Source: Nocardioides agri | GTDB taxonomy: Bacteria > Actinomycetota > Actinomycetes > Propionibacteriales > Nocardioidaceae | NCBI RefSeq assembly: GCF_013778305.1 | Contig: NZ_JACEIC010000002.1 | Span: 3,497,669 to 3,561,668, forward strand | DNA length: 64,000 nt | Reading direction: 5' to 3' | Shown here: positions 1-8,974 of the stretch, in pieces | Position numbering within the stretch: position 1 is the first letter of the stretch | Layout: each line of letters starts with the position of its first letter | The notes under the pieces: model-generated | What the model saw: the letters and a program-made list of their open reading frames with translations, nothing else | Database searches by the model: none | What the model was told of the DNA's origin: nothing | Translations under genes and position numbers: made by a program

Positions 1-357
1 CTCATCCAGGCCGGCCTGATGCCGCTGCGTCAGCTGCGCAAGCCGCGCGCCCTCTCGCGGGAGTTCCCGGAGGCGGAGATCGCCGCGATGGACGCCAAGT
101 GGTACCGCATCGCCCGCTACGACTCGGCGGTCGTCTCGATGCCCGACCAGACGTCGGCGGCGCTCTACACTCGGGATCCTGAGCTGTACCGCGACCTGTT
201 GAAGCGGATCGCCGACCTGCACCTCAAGCTGTACCGACGCTGGCCCGAGCTGGCCGCCGAGTACCGCGAGAAGCTGCCCCAGATCACCTCGCCCGAGGCG
301 TGGGAGGAGACCTTCCGACCGTGGACCGAGCAGAAGTCCGAGGGTGCTGATGACTGA
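1..357 (+). CDS. C-terminal end of an unrecognised protein, upstream of polysaccharide exporter
   Basis: The reading frame is open from the first base and stops at TGA 355-357, so the gene begins outside the window and only about 118 C-terminal residues are seen. The visible part is charged and mostly helical (SAALYTRDPELYRDLL, then LHLKLYRRWPEL), with no membrane segment and no motif I can name. It overlaps the start of the ABC-2 permease gene (GTG 344, ATG 350), so it belongs to the same transcription unit and is probably part of a surface polysaccharide cluster. Function is not assigned. Confidence 0.6.
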   Translation, partial: LIQAGLMPLRQLRKPRALSREFPEAEIAAMDAKWYRIARYDSAVVSMPDQTSAALYTRDPELYRDLLKRIADLHLKLYRRWPELAAEYREKLPQITSPEAWEETFRPWTEQKSEGADD

Positions 358-1294
358 CGTCACCGCGCCCCCCGCCGGGCGGCGCCGCCAGCCGCCGGTG
401 AAGACCCCGCTCGAGGAGCGGCCGATCCGCGACGTCGAGGCGCCCCTCAGCTCGCCGTCGGCGACGACGGGCCTCCTCGAGGTCTTCCGCCGGCACTACC
501 TGCTCCGGCTGCTGGTCCGTCGCGAGATCAGTGCGCGCTACCAGGGATCGTTCCTCGGGCTGCTGTGGTCCTACATCAACCCGCTCAGCCAGTTCGTCAT
601 CTACTACTTCGTGATGGGCGTGATCTTCGGCCTGCACCAGGGCGTGGAGAACTTCGCGATCCACATGTTCTGCGGCATCGTGATCGTCCACTTCTTCAAC
701 GAGACGTTCAGTGCCGGCACCCGCTCGATCGTGCGCAACAAGTCGCTGGTGCAGAAGATGGCGATGCCCCGGGAGATGTTCCCGGTCGCCTCGATGCTGG
801 TCTCGGCCTACCACCTCATCCCCGAGCTGGTGATCCTGGTGATCGTCGGTGCCCTGCTGGGCTGGACGCCGACCATGGCGGGTATGGCGGCGATGGTGGC
901 GTCGCTGGTGATCTGCATGGTGCTCGGCACGGGCCTGGCGCTGATGTTCGCGACCGCGAACGTCTTCTTCCGCGACGTCGGCAACTTCGTCTCGATCATC
1001 ACGAACTTCGTCCGCTTCGGCGTGCCGATGATGTACCCGTACACGATGGTCCAGGACCGGTTCGGCGAGTTCGCCGAGCTGTACCTCTGGAACCCGATCT
1101 CGGTCGCGGTGCTGCTGTTCCAGGAGGCGTTCTGGGTCGGCACCACGAAGGACCCGGCGGCGACCGCGGCGTCCAACCTGCCTGCGGACCTGTGGTCCTA
1201 CACCGCCATCGGCATCCTGATGAGCCTGGTCGTGCTCGCCATCGGCCAGCTCGTCTTTAGCCGGACCGAGAACCGCATCCCGGAGCGCCTCTGA
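350..1294 (+). CDS. ABC-2 type polysaccharide export permease (Wzm/TagG family)
   Basis: Inner-membrane permease of the ABC-2 family that exports lipid-linked polysaccharide or teichoic-acid-like polymers. After a roughly 45-residue cytoplasmic N-terminus comes the family hallmark region RREISARYQGSFLGLLWSYI, the amphipathic segment before the first membrane helix, then about six hydrophobic segments ending near residue 305. Length (about 314 aa) is slightly above the usual 260-290 because of the N-terminal extension. The start could be GTG 344 or ATG 350; both overlap the preceding gene. The stop TGA overlaps the ATG of the ATPase gene by one base, so the two subunits are translationally coupled. 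Confidence 0.9.
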   Translation: MTDVTAPPAGRRRQPPVKTPLEERPIRDVEAPLSSPSATTGLLEVFRRHYLLRLLVRREISARYQGSFLGLLWSYINPLSQFVIYYFVMGVIFGLHQGVENFAIHMFCGIVIVHFFNETFSAGTRSIVRNKSLVQKMAMPREMFPVASMLVSAYHLIPELVILVIVGALLGWTPTMAGMAAMVASLVICMVLGTGLALMFATANVFFRDVGNFVSIITNFVRFGVPMMYPYTMVQDRFGEFAELYLWNPISVAVLLFQEAFWVGTTKDPAATAASNLPADLWSYTAIGILMSLVVLAIGQLVFSRTENRIPERL

Positions 1295-2079
1295 TGACCC
1301 GCCCTGCCTCGATCGTCGTCGACCACGCGACGAAGAACTTCACGCTGCGCTACCACCGCACGTTCAAGCAGATGGCGATGGCGGCGATCAAGCGCCAGGA
1401 CATCAGCGACGAGTTCAAGGCCGTCGACGACGTCTCCTTCACGATCCAGCAGGGCGAGTCCGTGGGCCTGATGGGCCTCAACGGCTCCGGCAAGTCCACG
1501 CTGCTCAAGCTCATCAACGGCATCATGAAGCCCGAGAGTGGCACCGTGCAGACGCGGGGCCGGATCGCAGGGCTGATCGCCACCGGCGCCGGCTTCCACC
1601 AGCAGCTCACCGGCCGCGAGAACATCTACCTCAACGCCGCCGTCCTCGGCATGACCGAGTCCGAGACCCGGCGCAAGTTCGACGACATCGTCGAGTTCGC
1701 GGACGTCGGCCGGCATCTCGACTCGCCCGTCGGCCACTACTCCTCGGGCATGTTCTCCCGGCTCGGCTTCGCGGTCGCGATCCACGTCGACTCCGACATC
1801 TTCCTCGCCGACGAGGTGCTCGCGGTGGGGGACAAGCCCTTCAAGCAGAAGTGCATGCAGAAGATGGCGGAGATCCGCGACGGTGGCCGCACCCTGGTCT
1901 ACGTCAGCCACGCCGCCGCCTCCGTCCGCAAGATGTGTGACCGCGTGATCGTCCTCGAGTCCGGGAAGGTCGGCTTCGACGGCGACGTCGAGGAGGGCAT
2001 CCGCTACGTCCGCTACGAGGCGGACGAGGACCAGGAAGAGCTCGAGAACGAGGACGAGGAGCTCGGCGCGGACATCTAG
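1294..2079 (+). CDS. ABC transporter ATP-binding protein for polysaccharide export (Wzt/TagH family)
   Basis: Nucleotide-binding subunit partnering the upstream permease. Visible motifs are Walker A GLNGSGKST (about residue 65), the signature region YSSGMFSRLGF, Walker B DIFLADEV and the H-loop in YVSHAAAS. The protein is 261 aa and ends in an acidic tail (DEDQEELENEDEEL). It lacks the C-terminal carbohydrate-binding domain of long Wzt proteins, so it resembles TagH/RfbE-type exporters that do not read a terminal sugar cap. Last gene of this transcription unit; a repeat-rich gap follows. Confidence 0.93.
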   Translation: MTRPASIVVDHATKNFTLRYHRTFKQMAMAAIKRQDISDEFKAVDDVSFTIQQGESVGLMGLNGSGKSTLLKLINGIMKPESGTVQTRGRIAGLIATGAGFHQQLTGRENIYLNAAVLGMTESETRRKFDDIVEFADVGRHLDSPVGHYSSGMFSRLGFAVAIHVDSDIFLADEVLAVGDKPFKQKCMQKMAEIRDGGRTLVYVSHAAASVRKMCDRVIVLESGKVGFDGDVEEGIRYVRYEADEDQEELENEDEELGADI

Positions 2080-2154
2080 CGAAGCTAGATAAGCGCCGAG
2101 GCGGCGAGCGCCGACTCGACGCCCCACGGCCCTGTGCGTCCGCGCCGCCCTGAT

Positions 2155-2214
2155 GCGGGCAGTTCGCGCCGACTCGGCGTACGTACGCGGGCAGTTCGCG
2201 CCGACTCGGCGTAC
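2155..2214. repeat. Two identical 28-bp direct repeats, 32-bp period
   Basis: Bases 2155-2182 and 2187-2214 are identical (each begins GCGGGCAGTTCGCGCCGACT and ends CGGCGTAC) and are separated by GTAC. Within each unit the ends contain GTAC-type palindromic bases. A third, partial match (GCCGACTCGACGCC) lies at about 2110. This could be an intergenic repeat family or tandem regulator sites; no protein is encoded. Confidence 0.8.
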
Positions 2215-2242
2215 CTGCGGCCTGTCGCCGCGGCCGCCGACG

Positions 2243-2305
2243 CGTCGCACCTGACCTGAGCGCTCCGGTGGGGCGGGCTGCGCGACCGCTGGGTCAGGTG
2301 CGACG
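2243..2305. terminator. 14-bp perfect inverted repeat, possible terminator of the ABC exporter operon
   Basis: CGTCGCACCTGACC at 2243-2256 is the exact reverse complement of 2292-2305, with a 35-base GC-rich loop. There is no U-tract, which is common in actinobacterial terminators. The long loop makes an operator or a bidirectional structure possible as well. Confidence 0.4.
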
Positions 2306-2495
2306 ACGAGTGCCGCGGCCCGCGAGCGACGCCCCGAATTACAACCGTGGAGTTTCTTGACAAATCTCGCGAACACCGGCGTGTCGAGTGGAAATTACAG
2401 TCTTGTAGTTACTCACGAACCCTTCCGTGCCCGCTGTGACGCGTGTGAAAGTTGCTGTCCCGTGTGAACTTCCCCCGCACCGGAGCAGCCTCTTC

Positions 2496-5321
2496 ATGCC
2501 ACCCAGCCAGATCCGTTTCGTCACCCTGTGCCAGCAGCTGCTGGCGCTCGCGGTGGTGCTCGCCGTGCTCACGCCGGCCGCGAGCGTGATCAGTCTCGAC
2601 GTCGCCCACGAGGGTCCCCAGGCGACCGGCGCCGAGGCGCCGGTGACCGACATCTCGGCGGCGCTCCGGGCGTACTCGCGGGAGCTGGGCCGCACCTCGA
2701 ACGTGCCCGACCACGTGGTCGAGCCGAGCGTGGCGGAGCACGTCCTGACGGCTCCGCGGGCCGCCCGCGCGGCGCGCAGCAAGGCGGACGCGGTGGCCGC
2801 CGGCCGGTCCGTCACCAGCGCCCCCGAGCCGGTCGTCGGGTACGGCGCCGTGGGCGTCACCTGGGCGCCGGGCACGGTCGTCGACGAGGCAGACCTGCGC
2901 GTCCAGGTGCGGTCGCGCACGGCGGGCACGTGGTCGGGCTGGATGGACGTCGACTACGACGCGGAGCACGGACCCACCCCCGGGAGCGCGGAGGCGCGGC
3001 ACGCCCGCCCGGGCACCGACGCGCTGCTCGTCGGTGACGTCGACGACGTCCAAGTCAAGGTCACGACGGCGGAGGAGTCGCTGCCGGCCGACCTGCGGTT
3101 CGCCGTGGTCGACCCGGGCGCCGAGGGCCGCACCAGCCGCCAGGGCCCCGCCCTCGAGACGGGCGCCGGCGAGGCGGCCGGGGACGAGGACGGCGACGAG
3201 GACGGCGACATCGCGCTGCGCGCCGCGACGTACACCCCGCGGCCGGAGATCTACTCCCGCGCCCAGTGGGGCGCCGACGAGTCGATCCGTGACGCGAGCT
3301 CGCTGCGCTACTTCGAGGTGCACGCCGGCTTCGTGCACCACACCGTCAACGCCAACAACTACACGCGCGACGAGGTGCCGGCGATCATCCGCGGCATCTA
3401 CGCGTACCACACCAAGAGCCGTGGCTGGTCCGACATCGGCTACAACTACCTCGTCGACCGGTTCGGCCGGATCTGGGAGGGCCGCTTCGGCGGCATCGAC
3501 CGCCCGGTCGTCGGCGCGCACACGCTCGACTACAACGACTACGCCTTCGCGATGTCGGCGATCGGCAACTACGACACCCAGCAGCCCACGAGCGCGATGG
3601 TCCAGGCGTACGGCGCGCTCTTCGCCTGGAAGCTGTCGCTGCACGGCATCGACGCCTCCTCGACGAGCCAGGTCGTCGGGCCGAGCACCTTCTCGGCGAT
3701 CAACGGGCACCGCGACGCGGCGGCGACCGCGTGCCCGGGCCGCTACCTCTACGCCCGCCTCGGTGACATCCGCCGGCTCGCCGCCGAGGCGCAGCGCGGC
3801 TGGGCCGGCCGGGAGCTGGAGTCCGACCTCGCCGGCGACGACCACCCGGACCTCGTCGTGCGCCGGGCCAGCGACGGCCAGGCGTTCGTGATCCCGACCG
3901 GAGGTCTCACGGCCTTCGGCCCGAGCAGCACCGCGGCCACGGGCCTCCCGTCCCGCAGCGCCGCGGTGGTCTCGCCCGACCTGACCGGCGACGGCCAGGC
4001 GGACCTGCTGGTGCGGCTCGGCGACGGCACCGCCCAGGTCCGGCCCGGCACCGGGGCCGGGACCTTCGGCGAGCCCGCCGGCGCGGTGCTCAGGCGGTTC
4101 GCCGACCACACGCTGCTGACCGCCGTCGGCGACGTCAACGGCGACCACCGCAACGACCTGGTCGCCCGGCGCGCCGACAACCGCCGCCTCGACGTGTTCC
4201 TCGGCCGCGGCAACGGCACCTTCAAGGTCCGCCACCTGCCGAACAGCTGGGGCGGGTACGACCTGGTCGCCGCCGCCGGCGACCAGACCGGCGACGGCCG
4301 CGACGACGTCGTCGCCCGCGACCGCACGGGCCGGCTGTGGCTGCACCCCGGCGCCCGGGGCGGCAGGCTCGGCACCCGCACCGCGGTCGCCGGGTCCTTC
4401 GGCGGCTACTCAGCGATCACCGGGCACGGCGACGTCACCGGCGACGGCCGGGCCGACCTGGTGCTGCGCCGCACGGCCGGCCGGGCGGCGTACGTCCTCC
4501 CCGCGCGCGGCGACGGCGGATTCGGCCACGTGCTCGGACCCGTCCCCGGGCTCGGCTCGCTCGGCACGCTGGTCGGTGTGGCACAGGTCGCCGGCGACGG
4601 CACGGCCGACCTGGTCTTCCGGTCCGGCAGTTCCCTCGTGCTCCGCACCAACCGCGGCACCACCGAGACCCGCGCCCCGGTCGCCACCGGCATCGACGCC
4701 TCCGGCGCGGTGGCCCTCTTCAACGCCGGCGACTGGGACCGCGACGGGTTCGGCGACGTCATCACCCAGAACCGCAAGGGCGCCCTGCACCTGCGCCGCG
4801 GTGACGGCTCCGGGCGGTTCGCCGCGCCGGTGCGGATCGGCACCGGCTTCTCGAATGTCCGGCTGCTGGCCGCTGCCGGCGACGTCACGGGCGACGGCTG
4901 GCCGGACCTGATGGGCCAGCCGCGCGGAGGCGGCATCCGGATCTACCCCGGCGCGGGCCTCTCCGGCCTGGCGCCGAGCTACGTCGCGCACCGGGCCATC
5001 AAGGCCGCGCAGCAGGTCCCGGTGGGCCGCTGGAACTCCGACGGCGCCCCGGACTCGCTGTTCGTGCGCGGCTCGAAGCCGCTGCTCTACGCCGGCAACG
5101 GCCCGGGCGGCCTCACCGGCAAGGGCCGGACGCTCGACCTGGACCTCACGCCGTACGACTGGGTGGTCGGCGTCAGCGACGTCGGGGTGGTCGGCCACGC
5201 CGACCTCGTCGTGCGCGAGAAGGCGACCGGCTACCTGTGGCTGATCCCCGGCACGGCGACGGGGTTCGGCAAGCGCCGCTTCCTGGCCGAGGGGATGGGG
5301 GGCTACGACCTGGCGGGGTGA
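2496..5321 (+). CDS. Secreted N-acetylmuramoyl-L-alanine amidase (PGRP type) with FG-GAP repeats
   Basis: Predicted exported zinc amidase that cleaves the lactyl-peptide bond of peptidoglycan. With the ATG at 2496 (GGAG at 2482-2485) the protein is 941 aa and begins with a signal peptide (LLALAVVLAVLTPAAS). The start GTG at 2427 lacks a ribosome site. Residues about 25-240 are an actinobacterial N-terminal region. Residues about 250-430 are a PGRP/amidase_2 domain with zinc ligands visible as His281 (VHHT), His405 (GHRD) and Cys413 (ACPG). Residues about 440-941 carry around ten FG-GAP/VCBS-type repeats with the calcium loop pattern DxTGDGxxDL, forming a likely beta-propeller. It is monocistronic and convergent with the next gene. 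Confidence 0.93.
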   Translation: MPPSQIRFVTLCQQLLALAVVLAVLTPAASVISLDVAHEGPQATGAEAPVTDISAALRAYSRELGRTSNVPDHVVEPSVAEHVLTAPRAARAARSKADAVAAGRSVTSAPEPVVGYGAVGVTWAPGTVVDEADLRVQVRSRTAGTWSGWMDVDYDAEHGPTPGSAEARHARPGTDALLVGDVDDVQVKVTTAEESLPADLRFAVVDPGAEGRTSRQGPALETGAGEAAGDEDGDEDGDIALRAATYTPRPEIYSRAQWGADESIRDASSLRYFEVHAGFVHHTVNANNYTRDEVPAIIRGIYAYHTKSRGWSDIGYNYLVDRFGRIWEGRFGGIDRPVVGAHTLDYNDYAFAMSAIGNYDTQQPTSAMVQAYGALFAWKLSLHGIDASSTSQVVGPSTFSAINGHRDAAATACPGRYLYARLGDIRRLAAEAQRGWAGRELESDLAGDDHPDLVVRRASDGQAFVIPTGGLTAFGPSSTAATGLPSRSAAVVSPDLTGDGQADLLVRLGDGTAQVRPGTGAGTFGEPAGAVLRRFADHTLLTAVGDVNGDHRNDLVARRADNRRLDVFLGRGNGTFKVRHLPNSWGGYDLVAAAGDQTGDGRDDVVARDRTGRLWLHPGARGGRLGTRTAVAGSFGGYSAITGHGDVTGDGRADLVLRRTAGRAAYVLPARGDGGFGHVLGPVPGLGSLGTLVGVAQVAGDGTADLVFRSGSSLVLRTNRGTTETRAPVATGIDASGAVALFNAGDWDRDGFGDVITQNRKGALHLRRGDGSGRFAAPVRIGTGFSNVRLLAAAGDVTGDGWPDLMGQPRGGGIRIYPGAGLSGLAPSYVAHRAIKAAQQVPVGRWNSDGAPDSLFVRGSKPLLYAGNGPGGLTGKGRTLDLDLTPYDWVVGVSDVGVVGHADLVVREKATGYLWLIPGTATGFGKRRFLAEGMGGYDLAG

Positions 5322-5361
5322 CCCGCACGAACGATCAACGACGAATGGTGCGGTCGGTCGC

Positions 5362-6084
5362 TCAAGGGAAGCGGACCGTGGCGCGCTCGGCGGTGAAGAT
5401 CGCCTGGAGCCGTTCCGGTCCGGAGTGGACGACCAGCACCAGCGAGCCGCCCGTCACGAGCGGCTCGGTGGCGGTGGCGATCGCCGGTGGGGAAGCCGGG
5501 TTCGCCGTCGTCAGGAGGCGGCCGCCGCCGGGCAAGACCCGCCCGGCGGCGGCCGCGGCCCACATCTCGCCCTGGGTCTGGTCACCGAAGGACCCCGCCG
5601 TCGCCGCGTCGTCCGGACCGGGCGGGTCCCAGGCCCCGAACGCGTCGGGCTGCGACCAGATCTCCACCCCGACGTCGTGGACGCCGGCCGGCAGCGGCTC
5701 GGCGAACCGCACGCCGAGCGGCAGCAGCGAGCAGGCCAGCACCGGCAGGTCCGGGGCCAGCCCCGCCCACCGCTCCAGAGCCGCGGGACCGCACACGACC
5801 GCGTCCGGCTCGTCGTCAGGTCCGACGACCGCCAGCCCCACGGTCCAGGCCGCGCCGAGGAACACCGGGCCGAGCCAGTGCGCGGGCAGGTCGATGCACA
5901 GCCGCTGCCCGCGCTCGAGGCCGTGCTCGTCGGCGAGGAGGCCGGAGGCCTTCGCCACCCAGTTCGCGTACGTCGTCACCGAGAGCTCCACCCGCTCGCC
6001 GGTCGCCTCGTCGTAGAACGTGACCAGTGGCCGGCCCGGCTCGGAGCGCAGCTGGCGGGCCAGTACCTCGGCGTACGTCGTCAC
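5362..6084 (-). CDS. TIGR03089 family protein
   Basis: A 240-residue actinobacterial protein resembling the N-terminal part of AMP-binding enzymes (residues about 20-90: TFYDEATGERVELSVTTYAN, then a hydrophobic LGPVFLGAAWTVGLAVVG) but too short to be a full adenylating enzyme and lacking the ATP-binding loops. The function of the family is unknown. The M. tuberculosis homologue is Rv3268, next to the same mannose-1-P guanylyltransferase neighbourhood. Divergent from manC with only 17 bases between start codons, so the promoters must overlap the coding ends. Confidence 0.85.
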   Translation of the reverse strand: MTTYAEVLARQLRSEPGRPLVTFYDEATGERVELSVTTYANWVAKASGLLADEHGLERGQRLCIDLPAHWLGPVFLGAAWTVGLAVVGPDDEPDAVVCGPAALERWAGLAPDLPVLACSLLPLGVRFAEPLPAGVHDVGVEIWSQPDAFGAWDPPGPDDAATAGSFGDQTQGEMWAAAAAGRVLPGGGRLLTTANPASPPAIATATEPLVTGGSLVLVVHSGPERLQAIFTAERATVRFP

Positions 6085-6101
6085 CTCGATAGCCTCCCAC
6101 C

Positions 6102-7187
6102 ATGTCCTCGATCGACCACTTCTGGGCCGTGATCCCCGCAGGCGGAGCCGGCACCCGCCTCTGGCCGCTGTCCCGGTCCTCGGCCCCGAAGTTCCTCCAC
6201 GACCTGTCCGGCAGCGGGCGCACCCTGCTCCAGGAGACCCGAGACCGGCTCGCGCCGCTGGCCGAGGACCGGATCGTCGTGGTCACGGGCGAGCCGCACC
6301 GCGAGGCGGTGCTGGCCCAGCTCACCGAGCTCGCCGCCGACTCGGTGGTCGCGGAGCCCGCCCCGCGCGACTCGATGGCCGCGATCGGGCTCGCGGCGGC
6401 GCTGCTGGAGCGGCGCGACCCGGACGCCGTGATGGGCTCCTTCGCCGCCGACCACGTCGTCGCCGACCCCGAGGCCTTCCGTGACGCCGTACGCCGGGCT
6501 GTCGCGGCCGCGCGCGAGGACTGGCTCGTCACGCTCGGCATCGAGCCGACCTTCCCGTCCTCGGCGTTCGGCTACGTCCACGTCGGGGATCCGCTGCCGG
6601 GCCTCGAGGGCGCGTCAGCGGTGCGCGAGTTCGTGGAGAAGCCGTCGGTCGCGACCGCCGAGGCGTACCTCGCGACCGGCAGCTACCGCTGGAACGCGGG
6701 CATGTTCGTGGTCCGTCCCACCGTGCTGCTCGACCTGCTGCACCAGTGGCACCCGGAGTTCGCCGACGCGCTGCGCGCGATCGCCGCCGAGCCGGCGCGG
6801 CTCGCCGAGCTGTGGCCGACGCTGCCGAAGATCGCCGTCGACCACGCGGTCGCCGAGCCCGCGGCCGACGCGGGCCGGGTGGCCGTCGTGCCGTCGTCGT
6901 TCCCGTGGGAGGACATCGGCGACTTCGACGCGCTGGCGACCCTGCTGTCCCGCGGGCAGGACGAGGCCGGGCCCGTGGTGCTCGGCGACCCGTCGATGGT
7001 GCTGTCGGTCGACAGCACCGGTCTGGTCGTGCCGTCCGCGGGCCGGGTCGTCGCGGTCGTCGGGCTCGACGACGTGGTCGTCGTCGACACCCCGGACGCG
7101 CTGCTGGTCACGACCCGGGCGCGGGCGCAGGAGGTCAAGCAGGTCGTGGCCGCCCTGAAGGACGGCGGCCGCGACCAGCTCACATAG
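6102..7187 (+). CDS. manC: Mannose-1-phosphate guanylyltransferase
   Basis: Cytoplasmic enzyme making GDP-mannose from mannose-1-phosphate and GTP. The nucleotide-binding signature GGAGTRLWPLSR sits at residues about 11-22. Further family motifs are FVEKP (about residue 176) and YRWNAGMF (about 193). At 361 aa it is a single-domain GMP, without the fused phosphomannose isomerase of bifunctional enzymes. The M. tuberculosis positional equivalent is Rv3264c. With manB (15710) it supplies mannosyl donors for cell-envelope glycans. Its stop overlaps the DUF3105 gene end by 8 bases (convergent). Confidence 0.93.
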   Translation: MSSIDHFWAVIPAGGAGTRLWPLSRSSAPKFLHDLSGSGRTLLQETRDRLAPLAEDRIVVVTGEPHREAVLAQLTELAADSVVAEPAPRDSMAAIGLAAALLERRDPDAVMGSFAADHVVADPEAFRDAVRRAVAAAREDWLVTLGIEPTFPSSAFGYVHVGDPLPGLEGASAVREFVEKPSVATAEAYLATGSYRWNAGMFVVRPTVLLDLLHQWHPEFADALRAIAAEPARLAELWPTLPKIAVDHAVAEPAADAGRVAVVPSSFPWEDIGDFDALATLLSRGQDEAGPVVLGDPSMVLSVDSTGLVVPSAGRVVAVVGLDDVVVVDTPDALLVTTRARAQEVKQVVAALKDGGRDQLT

Positions 7188-7932
7188 CGTCGGGCTCGGG
7201 GGAGTCGAAGTAGGGGTACTTCTTGACGAAGTCCTCGACGGCCTCGCCGCTGGGCGCCGAGCAGTACTGCCAGACGCCGACCTGCTTGGTGGTGTCGGTC
7301 TCGCCGACACCACCGGCGGACCAGTGGGTCAGCGCGACGTGCTGACCCTCGGGGAACGTGCCCTCGTCGTCGTCGCTCTTCTGCCACGGCGCGGCGATGA
7401 ACTTGTCGCGCAGCGAGTCGCCGTCGAACTTCTCGGCGATCGCCTGGACGTCGGCGAGCGCGTCGTCGTCGTCCGCGATGGTCTCGTCGTACCAGAGGAT
7501 CGTGTAGCCGTGCTCGAGGTTGTGCACGAGCGCCTCGATCTCGGGGCGGTCCTCGGTCGTGTAGAACTTGCGCGCGAACGGCGCGGGCGCGACGCCGGCC
7601 TCGTTCCAGTGCTTGCCGAAGGCCGGGGGAGAGTCGGGGTAGTCGACCTCGGTGCCGACCGGCACGTGCTCCTGGTTGCCCTCGGCCTTCTTGGTGGTGA
7701 TCTTCTCGCACGCCGAGGCTGCGGAGCCGAGGTCGGCGAGCGCGGTGTTGGAGAGCTCGCGCTCGTCGAGCTTGTCCTTGATGATCGGGACGGCGGCGAT
7801 GCCGACGATCGCGAGGGCGACGAGGACGCAGACCACCACGATCACCGTGCCGCGACGGCGCTCGGCGCTCTTCTGCTTCTTGCGCATCTGCTCGATGACC
7901 GCCTGGCGGTCGGTCTTGGCGGTCTTGGCCAC
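7180..7932 (-). CDS. DUF3105 domain membrane-anchored protein
   Basis: The GTG at 7932 is preferred because GAGGAA lies about 7 bases upstream and the protein then starts VAKTAKTDRQAVIEQMRKKQ. Longer frames to 8115 have no support. A basic N-terminus is followed by one transmembrane helix (residues about 31-52) and an extracytoplasmic DUF3105 domain with YPDSPPAFGKHW, LEHGYTILWY and a Cys late in the domain. DUF3105 has no assigned reaction; the His-rich conserved motifs suggest metal binding. About 250 aa. Transcribed towards manC, behind cofE. Confidence 0.85.
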   Translation of the reverse strand: MAKTAKTDRQAVIEQMRKKQKSAERRRGTVIVVVCVLVALAIVGIAAVPIIKDKLDERELSNTALADLGSAASACEKITTKKAEGNQEHVPVGTEVDYPDSPPAFGKHWNEAGVAPAPFARKFYTTEDRPEIEALVHNLEHGYTILWYDETIADDDDALADVQAIAEKFDGDSLRDKFIAAPWQKSDDDEGTFPEGQHVALTHWSAGGVGETDTTKQVGVWQYCSAPSGEAVEDFVKKYPYFDSPEPDAM

Positions 7933-8008
7933 GGTCGCGTTCCTCGGTCGTGCGATGGGTCGGTCAGCGGCAGAGTCTACGGGTGTGACCCAGGTCGCCC
8001 GCCGCCGG

Positions 8009-8974
8009 TCACGAACTATGGTCCGGGCGCAGCCGGACCTCGCTCGGGTTGTCGGTCTGGTGCACCGTCCAGCCGTGGGCGAAGGCGAGCGCGCCGAGCG
8101 CTCGCGCGAGGCCACGCGGGTGGGTGACGGCCAGGCCGGCGCCGCCGACGCCGGTCGGCGACGCGTGCAGGCCGATGACGTCGCGGATCGCCGCCGTGAG
8201 CTCCGCCGCCGTGCCGGGCGCCCCGAACGAGCGCCGGTCCGAGGGGTCGCCCTTGAGTGCGCGGACGACGGCCTCGCGGGCGCCGAACCCGAAGAGGTCG
8301 CCGTCCTCGGGACGGATCAGGGCCGCGGCGCCGGGCCCGTGCTCGCCGGGCGGCAGCACCAGGTCGGCGCGGCCGCGGATCACGGTGAACGGGCGGCCGC
8401 CGAGCTTCCCGGTCGCCAGCTCCGCGGTGCCGGCGAGCTCGTCGGCGACCGCGGGCAGGGTGACGGCCAGCTCGTTGCCGTGCGCGTCGAGGCGACCGGC
8501 GTACTGCTCGGCGACGACGAGCCCCGCCGCGCCGATGGCGATGTCGGTCTGACCCTCGCGCCACGCCCGCCCCGCCGTGTCGCTCACGATGACCGCGACG
8601 TTGGCGCCCACGCGGCGGAGCAGCTGCTCGCGCAGCACCCGCGCGGAGGCGTCGGGATCGACCGGCAGCAGCACCACGTTGCCGAGGGGGACGTTGGAGT
8701 TGTCGACGCCGGCCGCCGCCATCGTCAGTCCGAGGTGGTTGCGCACGATCGAGGTCTGGCCGCGGCGGGCGACGACCCGCACGGTCTCGGCGGCGATCGC
8801 GTCCTCGCGGTCGCCGCGGCGCATCCGGCCCTCGGCCTTGCTCACGGCCTTGCTCGTGACCACGACGACGTCGCCGTCGGCGGGGGTCGTGACGTCGAGC
8901 AGCAGCGTCGCGAGGTCGTCGCCGCGGCCGATCTCCGGCACGCCGTCAGGGGCCTCGACCTCGAGCCGGGTCAC
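8009..8974 (-). CDS. cofE: Coenzyme F420-0:L-glutamate ligase (CofE/FbiB ligase domain)
   Basis: Adds gamma-linked glutamates to F420-0 using GTP. The GTG at 8974 overlaps the cofD stop in a GTGA arrangement, which fixes the start; 321 aa. Family features include EIGRGDDLATLL near the N-terminus, VVVTSKAVSKAEGR (about 38-51), SDTAGRAWREGQTDIAIG (about 137-154) and GAREAVVRALKG (about 236-247). The CofE domain fills about residues 1-245. The remaining 75 residues are much shorter than the nitroreductase-like domain of mycobacterial FbiB and do not show its motifs. Operon with cofD. Confidence 0.9.
   Translation of the reverse strand: MTRLEVEAPDGVPEIGRGDDLATLLLDVTTPADGDVVVVTSKAVSKAEGRMRRGDREDAIAAETVRVVARRGQTSIVRNHLGLTMAAAGVDNSNVPLGNVVLLPVDPDASARVLREQLLRRVGANVAVIVSDTAGRAWREGQTDIAIGAAGLVVAEQYAGRLDAHGNELAVTLPAVADELAGTAELATGKLGGRPFTVIRGRADLVLPPGEHGPGAAALIRPEDGDLFGFGAREAVVRALKGDPSDRRSFGAPGTAAELTAAIRDVIGLHASPTGVGGAGLAVTHPRGLARALGALAFAHGWTVHQTDNPSEVRLRPDHSS

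Larger units (their letters stand above)
2080..2495. other. Non-coding gap with direct and inverted repeats before the amidase gene
   Basis: No credible gene in these 416 bases. The left part is GC-rich and holds a tandem 28-bp repeat (2155-2182 and 2187-2214) and a 14-bp perfect inverted repeat (2243-2256 with 2292-2305). From about 2336 the composition drops in GC, with a TTGACA at 2357-2362 and two similar AATTACA patches near 2338 and 2394. No convincing -10 lies 16-18 bp after TTGACA. The AT-rich end is probably the promoter region of the amidase gene. Confidence 0.6.

Noticed and set aside
2357..2385. TTGACA as amidase -35
   Set aside because: No recognisable -10 at 16-18 bases; kept only as a note on the AT-rich region.
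2427..2495. Upstream start for the amidase gene
   Set aside because: GTG 2427 lacks a ribosome site, and the signal peptide begins naturally at ATG 2496.
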